DNA from: Parastagonospora avenae f. sp. tritici 18332-5
Taxonomy: Eukaryota > Ascomycota > Dothideomycetes > Pleosporales > Phaeosphaeriaceae
Length of the DNA: 64,000 nt
Direction: 5' to 3'
Assembly (NCBI GenBank): GCA_022559985.1
Contig: JAFJTR010000033.1
Coordinates: forward strand, 251,247-315,246
Every line of letters starts with the position of its first letter. Position 1 is the first letter of the stretch. The translations under genes were made by a program, and so were the position numbers. Under the pieces are notes generated by a model. The model saw nothing but the letters and a program-made list of their open reading frames with translations, was not told where the DNA came from and made no database searches. Positions 11,207 through 21,339 of the stretch are shown here, one piece after another.

Positions 11207-13238
11207 ATGAAGCTCAAAATCTCGAACCTGCTCAATCGCTGGCGGCAAGACAAACCAGCGGCGCATAACTCACGATATGTTGGAGAGCATGCAGGCTATG
11301 ATACTTCCCCTCTTCCTCGACTGACATGGAAGGGCTTCTGGATGGGTATTCTGGTATCGATGGGTGAGCATGATTATGATGTGCATTGTTCTCGGCTAAC
11401 GTCTTAAGGTGGTGGAGTCTTTGGTTTTGTACGAGCACCACCAACTTCATGTACGTGATGAGCACCCACTGACTGAGCACTGCACACAGGACACTGGCCA
11501 AATTTCGGGATTTCTTGGGATGAAAGACTTTGTGCGCCGTTTTGGTCAACAACACTCTGATGGCACATACTACTTCTCGAACGTCCGATCTGGTCTCATT
11601 GTGGCTTTGCTGTCCATCGGCACGCTGTTTGGTGCACTTGTTGCAGCCCCAATTGCAGACCGCATTGGGCGTAAGTATAGCATTGCCTGGTGGTGCATGA
11701 TCGTAAACGTCGGCGTTGTCGTACAGATTTCATCGACAGATAAGTGGTACCAGATCATGATGGGTCGTTTCGTTGCTGGTCTGGGAGTTGGTGCACTGAG
11801 TCTTCTCGTGCCGATGTATCAGGTAAGCCCAATGTGCCTTCATGAATGCACTTATCCTAACTTCATTAGGCAGAGACTGCACCTCGCCACATTCGCGGTG
11901 CCCTCATCTCAATGTACCAGCTCATGATCACTTTTGGCATCTTCCTTGCTGCTGTTTTCAACTACGCGGCTGAACGCCACCAATCCGGCAAAGCCGCATC
12001 CTGGCAGATCACTATGGGCTTGACCTTTGTTTGGGCCGTCATACTGGCAGGAGGCATCATGTTCTTCTCCGAGACCCCTCGCTTCAACTTCCGACGTGGC
12101 AAGGTTGATGAAGCTACCAAAACCATGACTGATGTATACGGTGTCGGCGAGAACCATTACAGTATTCAGAAGGAACTCGAAGAGATGAAGACAAAGCTCG
12201 CCGCTGAATCTATAATGGGAAGTCCGATACAGGAGTGGATCAACATGTGGAAGGCTCCGAAGATGGCATATAGACTTGCAATTGGCATGGGCTTGCAGAT
12301 GTTCCAGCAGCTGACTGGCGCGTAAGTTACTCGGTCTCAACTTGACAGCAATATGCTAAAAACCCTTAAGCAACTACTTCTTCTACTATGGCACGACTGT
12401 ATTTGCAGGAACAGGCATTAGTAACTCCTTTGTAACTCAGATGATCTTGGTACCTCACTCGTCCCTCGCAAAAGTCCTTCTCGCTAACGATAACAGAACG
12501 GCATCAACTTTGGCGTCACCTTCTACGGACTATACATTGTCGAACACTACGGTCGAAGGAAGTCTCTCCTCGCCGGCTCCGCGTGGATGTTCATCTGCTT
12601 CCTCATCTTCGCATCTGTCGGCCACTTCGCACTTGACCGCGAGAATCCGCAGAACACGGAACCAGCAGCCACAGCAATGATTTGCTTCGCGTGCTTCTTC
12701 ATCTTTGGTTTCGCAACAACGTGGGGACCTATGATCTGGACGATTTGCGGAGAACTGTACCCATCGCGATATCGCGCTAAGGCTATGGCGCTGAGTACTG
12801 CATCAAACTGGTAAGTCATGTCCGCCCTACTATGCCCCCGCACGTAGCTGACATCGCCATAGGCTCTGGAACTTCCTCCTCGCATTCTTCACACCCTTTA
12901 TTACCGGCGCCATCGACTTCCGCTACGGCTACGTCTTCGCCGGCACCAACATCCTCGGTGGACTCATTGTGTACTTCTTCGTCATCGAAGGGCAAGGTCG
13001 TACACTTGAGGAAATCGACACCATGTACTTGATGGATGTCAAACCTTGGGAAAGTGCAAAGTGGGTGGTGCCGAGCTTGGAGGAAATGAGCGGGAAGATG
13101 AGGGAGAGGCTTGAGGCTAACAATCCGGAGTTGGCGATCAAGAAGGAGGTTGTTGGTGGTGGAGAAGGGGCAAGAGCGGGAGAGAGCGATGAAAGCGAAG
13201 AGGTGTTGAGGGAGAAGAAAGAAGAGACTGCTGTTTGA
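11207..13238 (+). CDS. MFS monosaccharide (hexose) transporter
   Basis: Seven exons (11207-11363, 11409-11428, 11490-11822, 11870-12321, 12371-12449, 12497-12810, 12863-13238) sum to 1731 nt and 576 residues. Sugar-porter family members carry hexoses across the plasma membrane by proton symport or facilitated diffusion. Family marks: GGVFGFDTGQISGF in TM1, ADRIGRKYSI in the TM2-3 loop, GRFVAGLGVGALSLLVPMYQ with PRHIRG, FQQLTGANYFFYYGT in TM7, VEHYGRRKSLL, WGPMIWTICGELYPSRYRAKAM in TM10, and the IEGQGRTLEEID tail. A 20-nt micro-exon (11409-11428) encodes only the GGVFGF loop. The long acidic C-terminus is cytosolic. The substrate is not resolved. The frame is intact. Confidence 0.92.
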
Positions 13239-13972
13239 TTGGGGAGAGTGTCTTGATGGCGATGCGGAAGGCGGTGTGATCAAGGTGAGATGGGATGCTC
13301 TGTCGACGTGCTGTGTATCCAAGGTTTTTCGATCTGTGTTCGATGTGTAATTCTAGAAGCCATATGCTCGTGTCTAGCGTTGTGATTCGTGTGATGCTTC
13401 CAATATTGTCACATGCGGACGAAGCGGTCCGATTGTGATAGCGCGACTTCTCTGTTGAGGTTGTTACTCGTGTCTTCCTGGTCAAATCTGACAGAAATGA
13501 CAGGCGCCCCCACCTCTCGTGAAGCTTCTCTCCTTCATCATTCCCGGCCAAGTTTCCTCTCGTCACCTCGACCTGCGCCACTTTCAACACACACGCTGTC
13601 ACCCCGCGTTCGCGTTGGGCACCGCGTCTAGTGATTGCACGCCTGACTATCCGAGCAACCTCGCTCCGACATCGCCAATATTGACACGCGGGAGGCCTCG
13701 ACAAGTCACGTTCGGCCTGGACGTCTCGGCGGTGTACTGGCAACCGGTAGTACAAACGAGGCTGAAGGAACGTGCCACTGCATACCGGACACTTTTCGCG
13801 TCGACCAACCCTGCGCGAATCACGGCTCACTCCACTGCATGTCCTGCAGGGTTGCACACACAGCTTGGTAAGTTATCGTGGGATGCATTCGGTCAGGCCG
13901 ACGCATACGGCGCCCCAAGCTTCGCCGTGACGTAACCTAGGCCACCTTCACTGGCGCCAAGCTCCGCGGCTG

Positions 13973-13981
13973 ATCAGATTA
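13973..13981 (+). promoter_or_regulatory. Near-match GATA iron-repressor site
   Basis: ATCAGATTA differs by one base from the fungal iron-GATA consensus ATCWGATAA and is followed directly by GATA (AGATAC). It lies about 310 bp upstream of the siderophore transporter start. Confidence 0.4.
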
Positions 13982-14176
13982 GATACTGTCAATTACCACG
14001 CTTGAGGAAACTTTGTACGGGACCCTGACGGCCAGAAGCAGAATCGACTCTGGCCAGCCAATAGGACTTTTTGCGCGAGAATCGGGCATCGAGTCTGCGT
14101 TCGCGGAGAGGCTGCCAGTACCTTGGCGTGGTGCAACTAGTCAAATAGCGCCTACCGCTACCACCCGCCTGGTTTG

Positions 14177-14185
14177 ATCAGATAA
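14177..14185 (+). promoter_or_regulatory. Perfect iron-GATA repressor site (SreA/Sre/Urbs1 type)
   Basis: ATCAGATAA matches ATCWGATAA, the known core bound by Cys-rich GATA repressors of iron uptake in ascomycetes. It sits 106 bp upstream of the ATG of the siderophore transporter, the expected kind of target. Repression under iron sufficiency is inferred. Confidence 0.65.
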
Positions 14186-14290
14186 AGTGGGCGCATCCGT
14201 CTCTTGGAAAGGCGAGCTCGGCGAAAATTATATCGATCACCCTCTCTCTCTCTGCACCTCCATCTGCATTTCTCAGCCTTGTGGGGCAAG

Positions 14291-16264
14291 ATGATGAACA
14301 CCTCGAGACCAGGCCATGAGCCCGGCAAATTCGGCGACTCGCCCGATTCTATTGCCAAAAATCCAGAACTCTATCGCGATGCCTACTCGAACGATGCGAT
14401 CAGTGAGAGCAGTGAGAAACAGGCTGGTGTCAAGCGCATTGAAGCCGTCAGCAAGACGTGGACGAGGTCGAGCTTGGTCATCGCTTATGTCACGTAAGCA
14501 TGCCTTTTTTCCCGAGCGGGTTCTGAGCTAACTGGTTGCTTCAAGATTGCTGCTCATTGCCAATGTCACGTCCCTCGAGATCCAGGTCACGGGGCTTCTG
14601 ACGCCGTACGCGACAAGTGCTTTCTCGTTGCATTCGCTCATCTCTACGATCTACGTGGTACAGGGCATCGTGAGCGGTACGTGCATTACCACCTAACAAG
14701 CCTGCCAATTCTAACATTTCGCAGCTGTTATCAAGCCACCGATCGGAAAGATTGCCGATGTATTCGGTCGCCTGGAGGCTTTCACTCTCGTCACCATTCT
14801 GTACACTGTCGGCTACATCCAGCAAGCTGGGTCGCACAATGTCCAGACCTTTGCGAGTGCACAGATATTCTGGGCTGCTGGCTTCAACGGCATGCAAGTC
14901 TTGCAGCAGATATTCGTAGCTGATACTTCAGATCTGCTCAACCGTGCACTCTACTCCACGCTCTTCGACCTGCCTTTCCTCTGGACTGTCTGGGCCGGAC
15001 CGCAGGTGGGAGGCAAAATCCTTGAGACTATCTCGTGGCGGTGGGGATATGCTATCTGGGCCATCATCTTGCCGATTTGCTTCATTCCGCTTTTCGTCAG
15101 TCTCTTCATCAACCAAAGGCGCGCGAAGAAGCTTGGCTTTGATACCGGCAGCTCAATTCGCGGCAACACCCTCTTCGAGAAGTTCAAGAACTTCTCGATT
15201 GACCTGGACCTTTTCGGTTTGCTGCTATTCAGTGCGGCGGTGTCGCTCATTTTGCTTCCCCTCACGCTTGCGCCTCGCGCGAAGGAGCAATGGCGCAACT
15301 CGAGCATGATTGCTATGCTGGTGCTTGGAGGTGTTTTCCTGCTGGTATTTCCGCTATGGGAGACAACCAAGAAGCTGGCACCGAAGGCCTTCTTCCCATC
15401 TGAATTGTTCAAGAAGCGAACAGTTGTCGTGGGTACACTGATTGCCTTCTTCTACTTCAGTAAGTTTAAAGGCATCATCATTTAGGATGAAGTACTGATA
15501 ACTATGCAGTGGCATTTTACCTTTCCGTCTTCCCATACTTCCAGTCATACCTCCAGATCGTGCAAGGAAAGTCGGCTATAACTGCCGGAAATATTGTTCG
15601 CGTCTTCAGCTTTACCTCAACTATCTCCTCAGTCGTTGTGTCTCTCATGATCAAGTACACCGCTCACTACAAGTACTACGTCACCCTTGGCGCAGTCATC
15701 TACATTGTTGGCCTAGGCCTCATGCTTGAATACCGCGAGGAAGGTGCCAGTACCGCCACTCTCATCGGCACGCAAATCGCCGTCGGCATCGGTGGTGGCT
15801 TCCTCAATGTCCCCGTCCAACTCGGTGTCCAGGCATCAGCCAGCCATCAACAAGTCGCAGCGGCGACAACGGTGTGGCTGACCATCCTTGAAGTCGGCGG
15901 CGCCGTCGGATCCGCGATCTCAGGCGCTATCTGGTCAACATACGTCCCTTCGAAACTCCAGGCATACCTCCCAGCCGATGTCCCGTCCGCGCCCATCTTC
16001 GGTAGCCTGATTGTTGCGGGCAACTATACGATGTACCCCGCGGGAACACCCGAGCGCGTTGCCATCAACCGCGCATACCAGGAGACGATGCGCTACCTGC
16101 TCATCGCCGCGGTGTGCGCAGCGGCGCCGATCTTGCCGCTCAGCTTCTTCCTCAAGAACTACAAGCTCGATCAGATGAAGCAGCCTGTCGAGGGCAGGGT
16201 CTTTGGCAGCACGGAGCCGGCGCCTGTTCCTCCCAAGAAGGGATGGATGTTCTGGAAGAGGTGA
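14291..16264 (+). CDS. Siderophore-iron MFS transporter (MirB/SIT family)
   Basis: Four exons (14291-14493, 14546-14676, 14725-15459, 15510-16264) give 1824 nt and 607 residues. SIT transporters import ferric siderophores by proton symport at the plasma membrane. Family features include a long hydrophilic N-terminus, SLEIQVTGLLTPYATSAF after TM1, VIKPPIGKIADVFGR in the motif-A loop, QQIFVADTSDLLNRAL, WAGPQVGGKI, SWRWGYAIWAIILP and 14 hydrophobic segments. The C-terminal loop before the last helix contains NYTMYPAGTPERVAINRAYQ, typical of the family. Start chosen at the second-exon-compatible ATG pair at 14291. The frame is intact. The perfect iron-GATA site upstream supports iron regulation. 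Confidence 0.94.
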
Positions 16265-16987
16265 ATCGCTCTGTGAATGTGCTGCAAGAATGCTGCAAGA
16301 AGCATGATGGGAAATTGCGGTGGAAAAAAAGTTCGAGAGCCGGTATGAGCTTAATGTTGATATGTGGTCATTATGTATACTTTTATGCAAGGGATATCTA
16401 CCCACGATGAACACATAAGATAACTACTTCATACTTGTAACTTGATTCTCTCATTCGTCCATTTACACCGTGTATACTTCTTCGCGAGGTAGTTTGCGAG
16501 GTCGTCGTTATCCGAGCTACGAGAAAGACAAATCAGCATGAACATCACCGCAGTTGTTAGATTCACCACGTGTTCCGCTCTGGCCAGTATTCGAAGAACA
16601 CATGTCCTTTCAAGATTCGCTTGATCTGAAGTTGCAAAAAAAGGCAAAACATACAAAAGCGAGGATTCGCTAATGGTCTCCCACTTAACGACTAATCCGC
16701 CGGTGCGCTGCTTAAACATGGCTGAGCGGACGGGAAGCCTTGTTGTCACCTGTCCTATCGCCACAAATTCCCTTAATTTTCCCGTATGCAGTTACTGCTT
16801 ACGCGCTCTGGTGACAGTAAATAGCGCCTGATGCGTAAACCAAGAAGCTAATACAATAAACAGGGTCAAGGTGCCACGTCAAGATCCGGCATACCACCGG
16901 GTAGTCAGGTGTTTACAGCGGAGCCGTCATTGGATTTACTAAAGGCTTATGATATCACATGCGGGATGAGAGAGCTTACTCAAAATA
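16265..16987. other. Intergenic, no gene seen
   Basis: AT-richer DNA between the siderophore transporter and a retroelement fragment. A 111-codon minus-strand frame (16429-16764) has no recognisable feature and is not called. Confidence 0.4.
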
Positions 16988-17318
16988 GAACATACGCTAC
17001 ACCAGGAACGGGCTGATTACAGATGAGGTGCTCTCACTACCTCTGCAGAGTGAGGTGATAGTGTGGCGAGAGAAGAACGGATGGCAAGGGCCGTACAAGG
17101 TCGTTGACATGAAGGACCACGATGTTACTGTAGACATGGTCAACGACCCAACGACGTTCCGATCTATAGTCGTAAAACCTTACCACCGCGACACGACTAC
17201 AGACGTAATTCCAGCTGCAGAAGAAGGGGAAGAACCGACTACTGCCGAACAGCAGCCGCCAGCAGCCATACTTGGCAACAATCAATTCAATCAATTTGCG
17301 GTTTCCGAATTGAATTGA
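16988..17318 (+). mobile_element. Fragment of an LTR-retrotransposon polyprotein
   Basis: The frame encodes a short stretch resembling the region after the integrase core of fungal LTR-retrotransposon polyproteins: LPLQSEVIVWREKNGWQGPYKVV, then VTVDMVNDPTTFRSIVVKPYH, followed by an acidic low-complexity tail. No integrase catalytic core, reverse transcriptase or protease is present nearby, and an in-frame stop lies just upstream, so this is a truncated relic. Copia versus gypsy assignment is not attempted. Confidence 0.6.
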
Positions 17319-17398
17319 TCGCCTTGGCGGTGAGGTCCGAATTGAATTAATTGATTGACAAAATCGAGGGTCTTGTATTGAACTGATTGAATTGATTG
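17279..17398. repeat. Candidate 120-bp element with terminal inverted repeats
   Basis: The left end CAATCAATTCAATCAAT and the right end ACTGATTGAATTGATTG are inverted copies with about two mismatches in 17. Several ATTGAATT steps lie between. It overlaps the end of the retroelement frame. No clear target-site duplication is seen, so it may be simple AT-rich palindromic sequence. Confidence 0.35.
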
Positions 17399-18770
17399 CT
17401 ATAACTCGGAAAATACGAGCTCCTTCGTATTAGTTATGTAAGCAGTTAGGAGCAGGAGATAAAGTATAATGTAAGGTGTATTGTGAAGTGTCGTCTCCTG
17501 ACCACCGAGATGTCCGTGATCTAAGCTTATATACATGAAGTGGTGGGCTGATTGGCTGGCGGATAATCCACGTGACCATGCAAGGTGCCCTGGGCTTACA
17601 AGTTACTCTACAGCCGATTCGACTAGCGTATCTCTTCACATCAACACCAGATCACCAGCACGATTGCGCTCCACCAAGATGCGCAAGTGAGCCCGTTCCG
17701 CCAGCACTGCAACCGCCTCAGACGTGAGCCGCGCTTGCAGCACACCGCTTGGACGCAGGATATCTGCAGAGGCGGGGCGCTCCTGGCTGTGCTTGCCTTG
17801 CATTTACAGGCGGGCCAACAAGTGCATTAGTAGTATATACTGGGTAGAGCGAATGCCCACGCAGGGGGACAAAGCGGGACCGGGACCGGCTCCCTATAGT
17901 GGGTTGGGCAGATAGGACGGTAGTAGACAGAGATCTTCATGTGTTGGAGTACCATCTTGGCTGGTTTCCCATGCCGCTGGGAATGCGGCTTGCGATAAGG
18001 TCTGCAGTTCTGGTAGGAGTCCAGATGCTGCTCGCTCCGCGTTGTACCCCACGCACAGCTAACTTAGGCAATAGATTTATAGTCTGGTTCGTTGACAGCA
18101 GGAGGCCTCGCCTCTGTACACTAGACGGGTGTGCTGTAGGCACGATCCTTGCTGTTGTTGCGGATATCTGTTGAGAAAGCGCACCGCCCATAGCATATTT
18201 TAGATATCGCATCTTCTTCGATAGCGCTTCCAGTCTCACCGAGTCGAGCCGCGCCTCCACTCTGCTGCTCTCGCTACATGGCGGCCGTAGGCTCTGGATG
18301 CAGCAACCAGCCTGTCGGTCTCGATAGCTGGGTCTCGTAGCTATGCAGTGCTCCCCATAGGCGGCATTACTAGTGCCGCAAACAGGGTAAAAGAAGGGGA
18401 ATTCACATGTCTCTACGGAGTACACAGGGTGAACGAGAGTGCTCTGGCTGGCTCTTCGGCTGAAGATGAAAGGGGCGAGGCTGGCGGTGTTGAATACCGA
18501 TATATTGAGGTCGCCACCGTGCAAGGTAGCAAGACGCTGCGCCATGGTCGTGTCTCGCATGGTGGTGTATGAGCTGATTGTACTGAGTAGAAAGGGCGTA
18601 TCGAGCGTGCATGGTGGGTGTCGCCCCTTTCTGTTGGCTGTTGCGAAGGTGTGATCAACCGTCAGGGTGAGAGATTCGCGGCAGGCGCCGCCGATCGCGC
18701 CCGCGCACATACATTAGGCTCCTGCAGGGAGGCGGATGCTAACACTGTTTACACTGTGTGTACGAACCAG

Positions 18771-18784
18771 TACACCTAGGTGTA
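18771..18784. promoter_or_regulatory. Perfect 14-bp palindrome upstream of the Zn2Cys6 gene
   Basis: TACACCTAGGTGTA reads the same on both strands and lies about 370 bp upstream of the regulator start. It could bind a dimeric factor. The function is unknown. Confidence 0.35.
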
Positions 18785-18811
18785 TGGCGACTTCAGCACC
18801 CGAGGCTCGGG

Positions 18812-18870
18812 GTACCCGCTGAGGTCGATAGCGCCCGAGACTCAAGGGAGCAGTACCCGCTGAGGCCGAT
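18812..18870 (+). repeat. Pair of 18-bp direct repeats, 41 bp apart
   Basis: GTACCCGCTGAGGTCGAT (18812-18829) recurs as GTACCCGCTGAGGCCGAT (18853-18870). The preceding CCCGAGRCTC sequence also repeats, giving roughly 41-bp units. They lie in the promoter of the AflR-like gene and may be regulator-binding repeats. Confidence 0.5.
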
Positions 18871-19150
18871 GAAAGCTCCCAAGACTCTCATATCAGGTCA
18901 CACCCACACCCGTTCCTTGTAGGCTCGCCGCTCTATCTCGCACATCTCTGGCATCGCCCGCACCCGTTCCGGCTTCGCTCCCTCTGTCAGACGTACTCAT
19001 CGCCTATTTAGTCACGTGCCAACCCAGTCACTCGAGTGGCCCCAGCGTACGTGGCTGACCGACGCGGGATCCCGTGACCCGCGCGCGGCACCGCATCCGC
19101 CCCCATACTACGACTTCTCACTACTGCGACAGCCATCTTCGCGGTTCACC

Positions 19151-20509
19151 ATGTTCACCGCTTTCACGTGCAACGGCCCGGCCCAGGTTCAGTTCTCGCG
19201 CACGGCATGCGACATCTGTCGCGCCAAAAATGTCGGTAGGCCCTCTGCCGTGCGATCATCCCCCCCACAGGCGCTGACGTGCCTGCAGTTGAAGTGTCGC
19301 GGGACCGGCGATGCCTGTGACGGGTGCGTCGCCTCGTCCAGCGCCTGCACATACACATTCAGCTCGGGCGTCGGGCTCGGCAAGAAGCGGCGCCGCAAGG
19401 TCTGTAGCCCCAGCTTCAATGCCAACTTCGCGCAGCAGCGCCCCCTCTCGCCCCCCAGAAGCACCTCTCACGGATGCGACGGCGGGCCTTTGCCCCGAGA
19501 TGCCCCGTCTGATCGCAGAAGCAGCGAATGGAACCACCTGCTGGACACGCCTGGCGTGGCTGTCGTGACTCCGGCAGAGCTGCTCAGAGACGAGCCCCTC
19601 AAGGTCCATGACCAGCATACACCACGCGCATCAGACAAGGACTGGTCAGACATGTGCCTCTCCGGCGAAGGCTTCGTCTTGTGTCCGGGCACCCTCGCAG
19701 GCCCAGCCTCACATCACCCACTGCAGCCGTCGTCGATGCCACCTGCACTAGCCGACTCCGAGTCTGAGCTACGCAGCCATGTCGCGTCATCACTGGAAGC
19801 AGACATATTCCACATGTTCGAGATGTCTTCGCCGCCGCAGAACTCACGGCAAACCTCGTTCGGCCAGGAGGCATTGCAGTCAGGCGCGCTCGACCTCGCC
19901 ACCGTCTTTGCGTCGCGGCCACCCTCCTCACACTCATCCGGTCTTCGCCAAAGCAACCCAGATACGGCACAAGACGAGCCATTTGGGCCGTCCGCGGGCC
20001 TGTCTATTCAATGCGACTGCCTCGCATCAATTTGTCAGAGGTTCAAAGAGCTTGACCTCCAGCAAAGCTCTGACATTAAAGTTGCCCTGACCGACACACT
20101 GTTTCAGTCCGTCGAGAAAGGCATTGACCAGTTTGCTAAAATGCTTTCCTGCAACAACTGCAACATCAACGACGTCAATCCCATGTTGGTAGTCACCAAT
20201 GTCAACCAATTGGCACTTATGCTCTCCGAGATTGTCCATCGGTTGATACACTGTCAGTCGCCAGCCTCGGTCCCTGCCATCTTCCAATTTGGTATGTATA
20301 GCGTTCAGAAGACGAAGATGCGGACCAGGCTGCTCGCCGGCATGATTGAGATTCATGTCCATTGCCCAAACCAGCTCATTACTCGCCTAGAAAAATGCAT
20401 TGCCGACCAACCGCGTATGCTGCTGGCCGGGGCAAGGAACATCGTAACGAACATGGAACAAACTCTTTCGGCTTTTCTTGGCGGCTCTTACACCTACTGT
20501 GATAGCTAA
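19151..20509 (+). CDS. AflR-like Zn2Cys6 cluster regulator
   Basis: Two exons (19151-19231 and 19289-20509) give 433 residues. The 57-nt intron falls inside the zinc cluster. After splicing the pattern is C-x2-C-x6-C (CDICRAKN joined to LKC), then C-x-x-C in ACDGC and a last Cys in SACTY, followed by a basic GKKRRRK linker. This is a complete Gal4-type DNA-binding domain. The C-terminal third (CDCLASICQRFKEL through MLSCNNC to LLAGMIEIHVHC) resembles the aflatoxin regulatory protein family of cluster-specific activators. The 57-nt intron is a multiple of three, so retention leaves an open frame but destroys the zinc cluster. It lies next to a pump, P450 and PKS, so a cluster role is inferred. 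The gene is GC-rich and intact. Confidence 0.85.
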   Translation: MFTAFTCNGPAQVQFSRTACDICRAKNVGRPSAVRSSPPQALTCLQLKCRGTGDACDGCVASSSACTYTFSSGVGLGKKRRRKVCSPSFNANFAQQRPLSPPRSTSHGCDGGPLPRDAPSDRRSSEWNHLLDTPGVAVVTPAELLRDEPLKVHDQHTPRASDKDWSDMCLSGEGFVLCPGTLAGPASHHPLQPSSMPPALADSESELRSHVASSLEADIFHMFEMSSPPQNSRQTSFGQEALQSGALDLATVFASRPPSSHSSGLRQSNPDTAQDEPFGPSAGLSIQCDCLASICQRFKELDLQQSSDIKVALTDTLFQSVEKGIDQFAKMLSCNNCNINDVNPMLVVTNVNQLALMLSEIVHRLIHCQSPASVPAIFQFGMYSVQKTKMRTRLLAGMIEIHVHCPNQLITRLEKCIADQPRMLLAGARNIVTNMEQTLSAFLGGSYTYCDS

Positions 20510-20848
20510 GTACCACGTGCTGATTTTCCAACCCCGCCCTAGTACCAACTGCTTTCAATCATGAGCGCCGCTCCATGTAGTGGAGCACACTGGTACATAC
20601 GACTTTCTCATCATTTGGAGCCATCTTGCAGTATAGACAATACACACTGGAACAAGGTCCCTTTAGTAGTATGACTACCATGGATAACTGAGTGGGAGAA
20701 GGGACAAGGCGGGTGGCTGTAACGTATCGTATTGACTGTCTTATTCATTGTGTTGTTCCAACACTGTTGTGGTTAGTGCCATTGCCTACCACGCAGTGCC
20801 TGCCACAACAGGATATCATGTGACTCCAAGCACATTCTATCCTGGTCT

Positions 20849-21025
20849 GAATCTGTCAGCCTGGCACCTCGGTTCACACGGTACACTGTGAACTGATTTC
20901 TCACGTGACTCTCAGTCAACCGCTTACTCATCTTGGTTATGTATATGATCGCTCTCTGTAGCTATCTCAATACAACAACCTTCTTCTCACCTCTATATCT
21001 GACCTCTTCTATATCTGACAGAATC
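20849..21025. mobile_element. Solo LTR with 5-bp target-site duplication
   Basis: A 167-bp element (20854-21020) begins TGTCAG and ends CTGACA, i.e. TG...CA ends within 6-bp inverted repeats. It is flanked by the direct repeat GAATC at 20849-20853 and 21021-21025. These are the hallmarks of an LTR left by recombination between the two LTRs of a retrotransposon. An internal dyad GTTCACA/TGTGAAC is present. The first 70 bp recur at 37343. Confidence 0.85.
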
Positions 21026-21339
21026 TAGATATTATCAACAATACACTTGATTAGACTTGGCTTTGAGGCTTACATTTTTAGACTGCTCTAGCGTTCTTTC
21101 TCGTTTGGTTGACAGACGAGGCACCAAATAAACATTACTTGCGACTAACCAACTTGCCATCGCTACTACTATGGGCGACCGCTAGCCCGGTACCACCGTT
21201 CATTCTTAATTTTTGAATACCACAAATCCAAAAAGCTCCCTGCTTTTAATACCACTGGAATCATGTCCAGAGCTCGGGTTCCTCGATCATTTAAGATGAT
21301 AAATGCAGATCGGGATGTCTACGCCTCGCCTCGCCTCTT

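Larger units (their letters stand above)
13239..14290. other. Intergenic region with the siderophore-transporter promoter
   Basis: About 1 kb. Open frames here (for example 13519-13935 plus and 13138-13857 minus) have no motif and the minus one mirrors the sugar-transporter tail, so they are not called. The 3' half holds GATA-type sites listed separately. Confidence 0.5.
17399..19150. other. Intergenic region upstream of the AflR-like regulator
   Basis: About 1.7 kb. A 257-codon minus-strand frame (17937-18710) has no domain, an Arg/Ser-rich shadow-like composition and no ATG context, so it is not called. The 3' end carries the palindrome and direct repeats listed next. Confidence 0.4.

Noticed and set aside
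13138..13857. 239-codon minus-strand frame after the sugar transporter
   Set aside because: Overlaps the transporter's coding tail and lacks any motif.
17937..18710. 257-codon minus-strand frame
   Set aside because: No domain, shadow-like Arg/Ser composition, no neighbouring exon, and it lies in a repeat-containing intergenic region.
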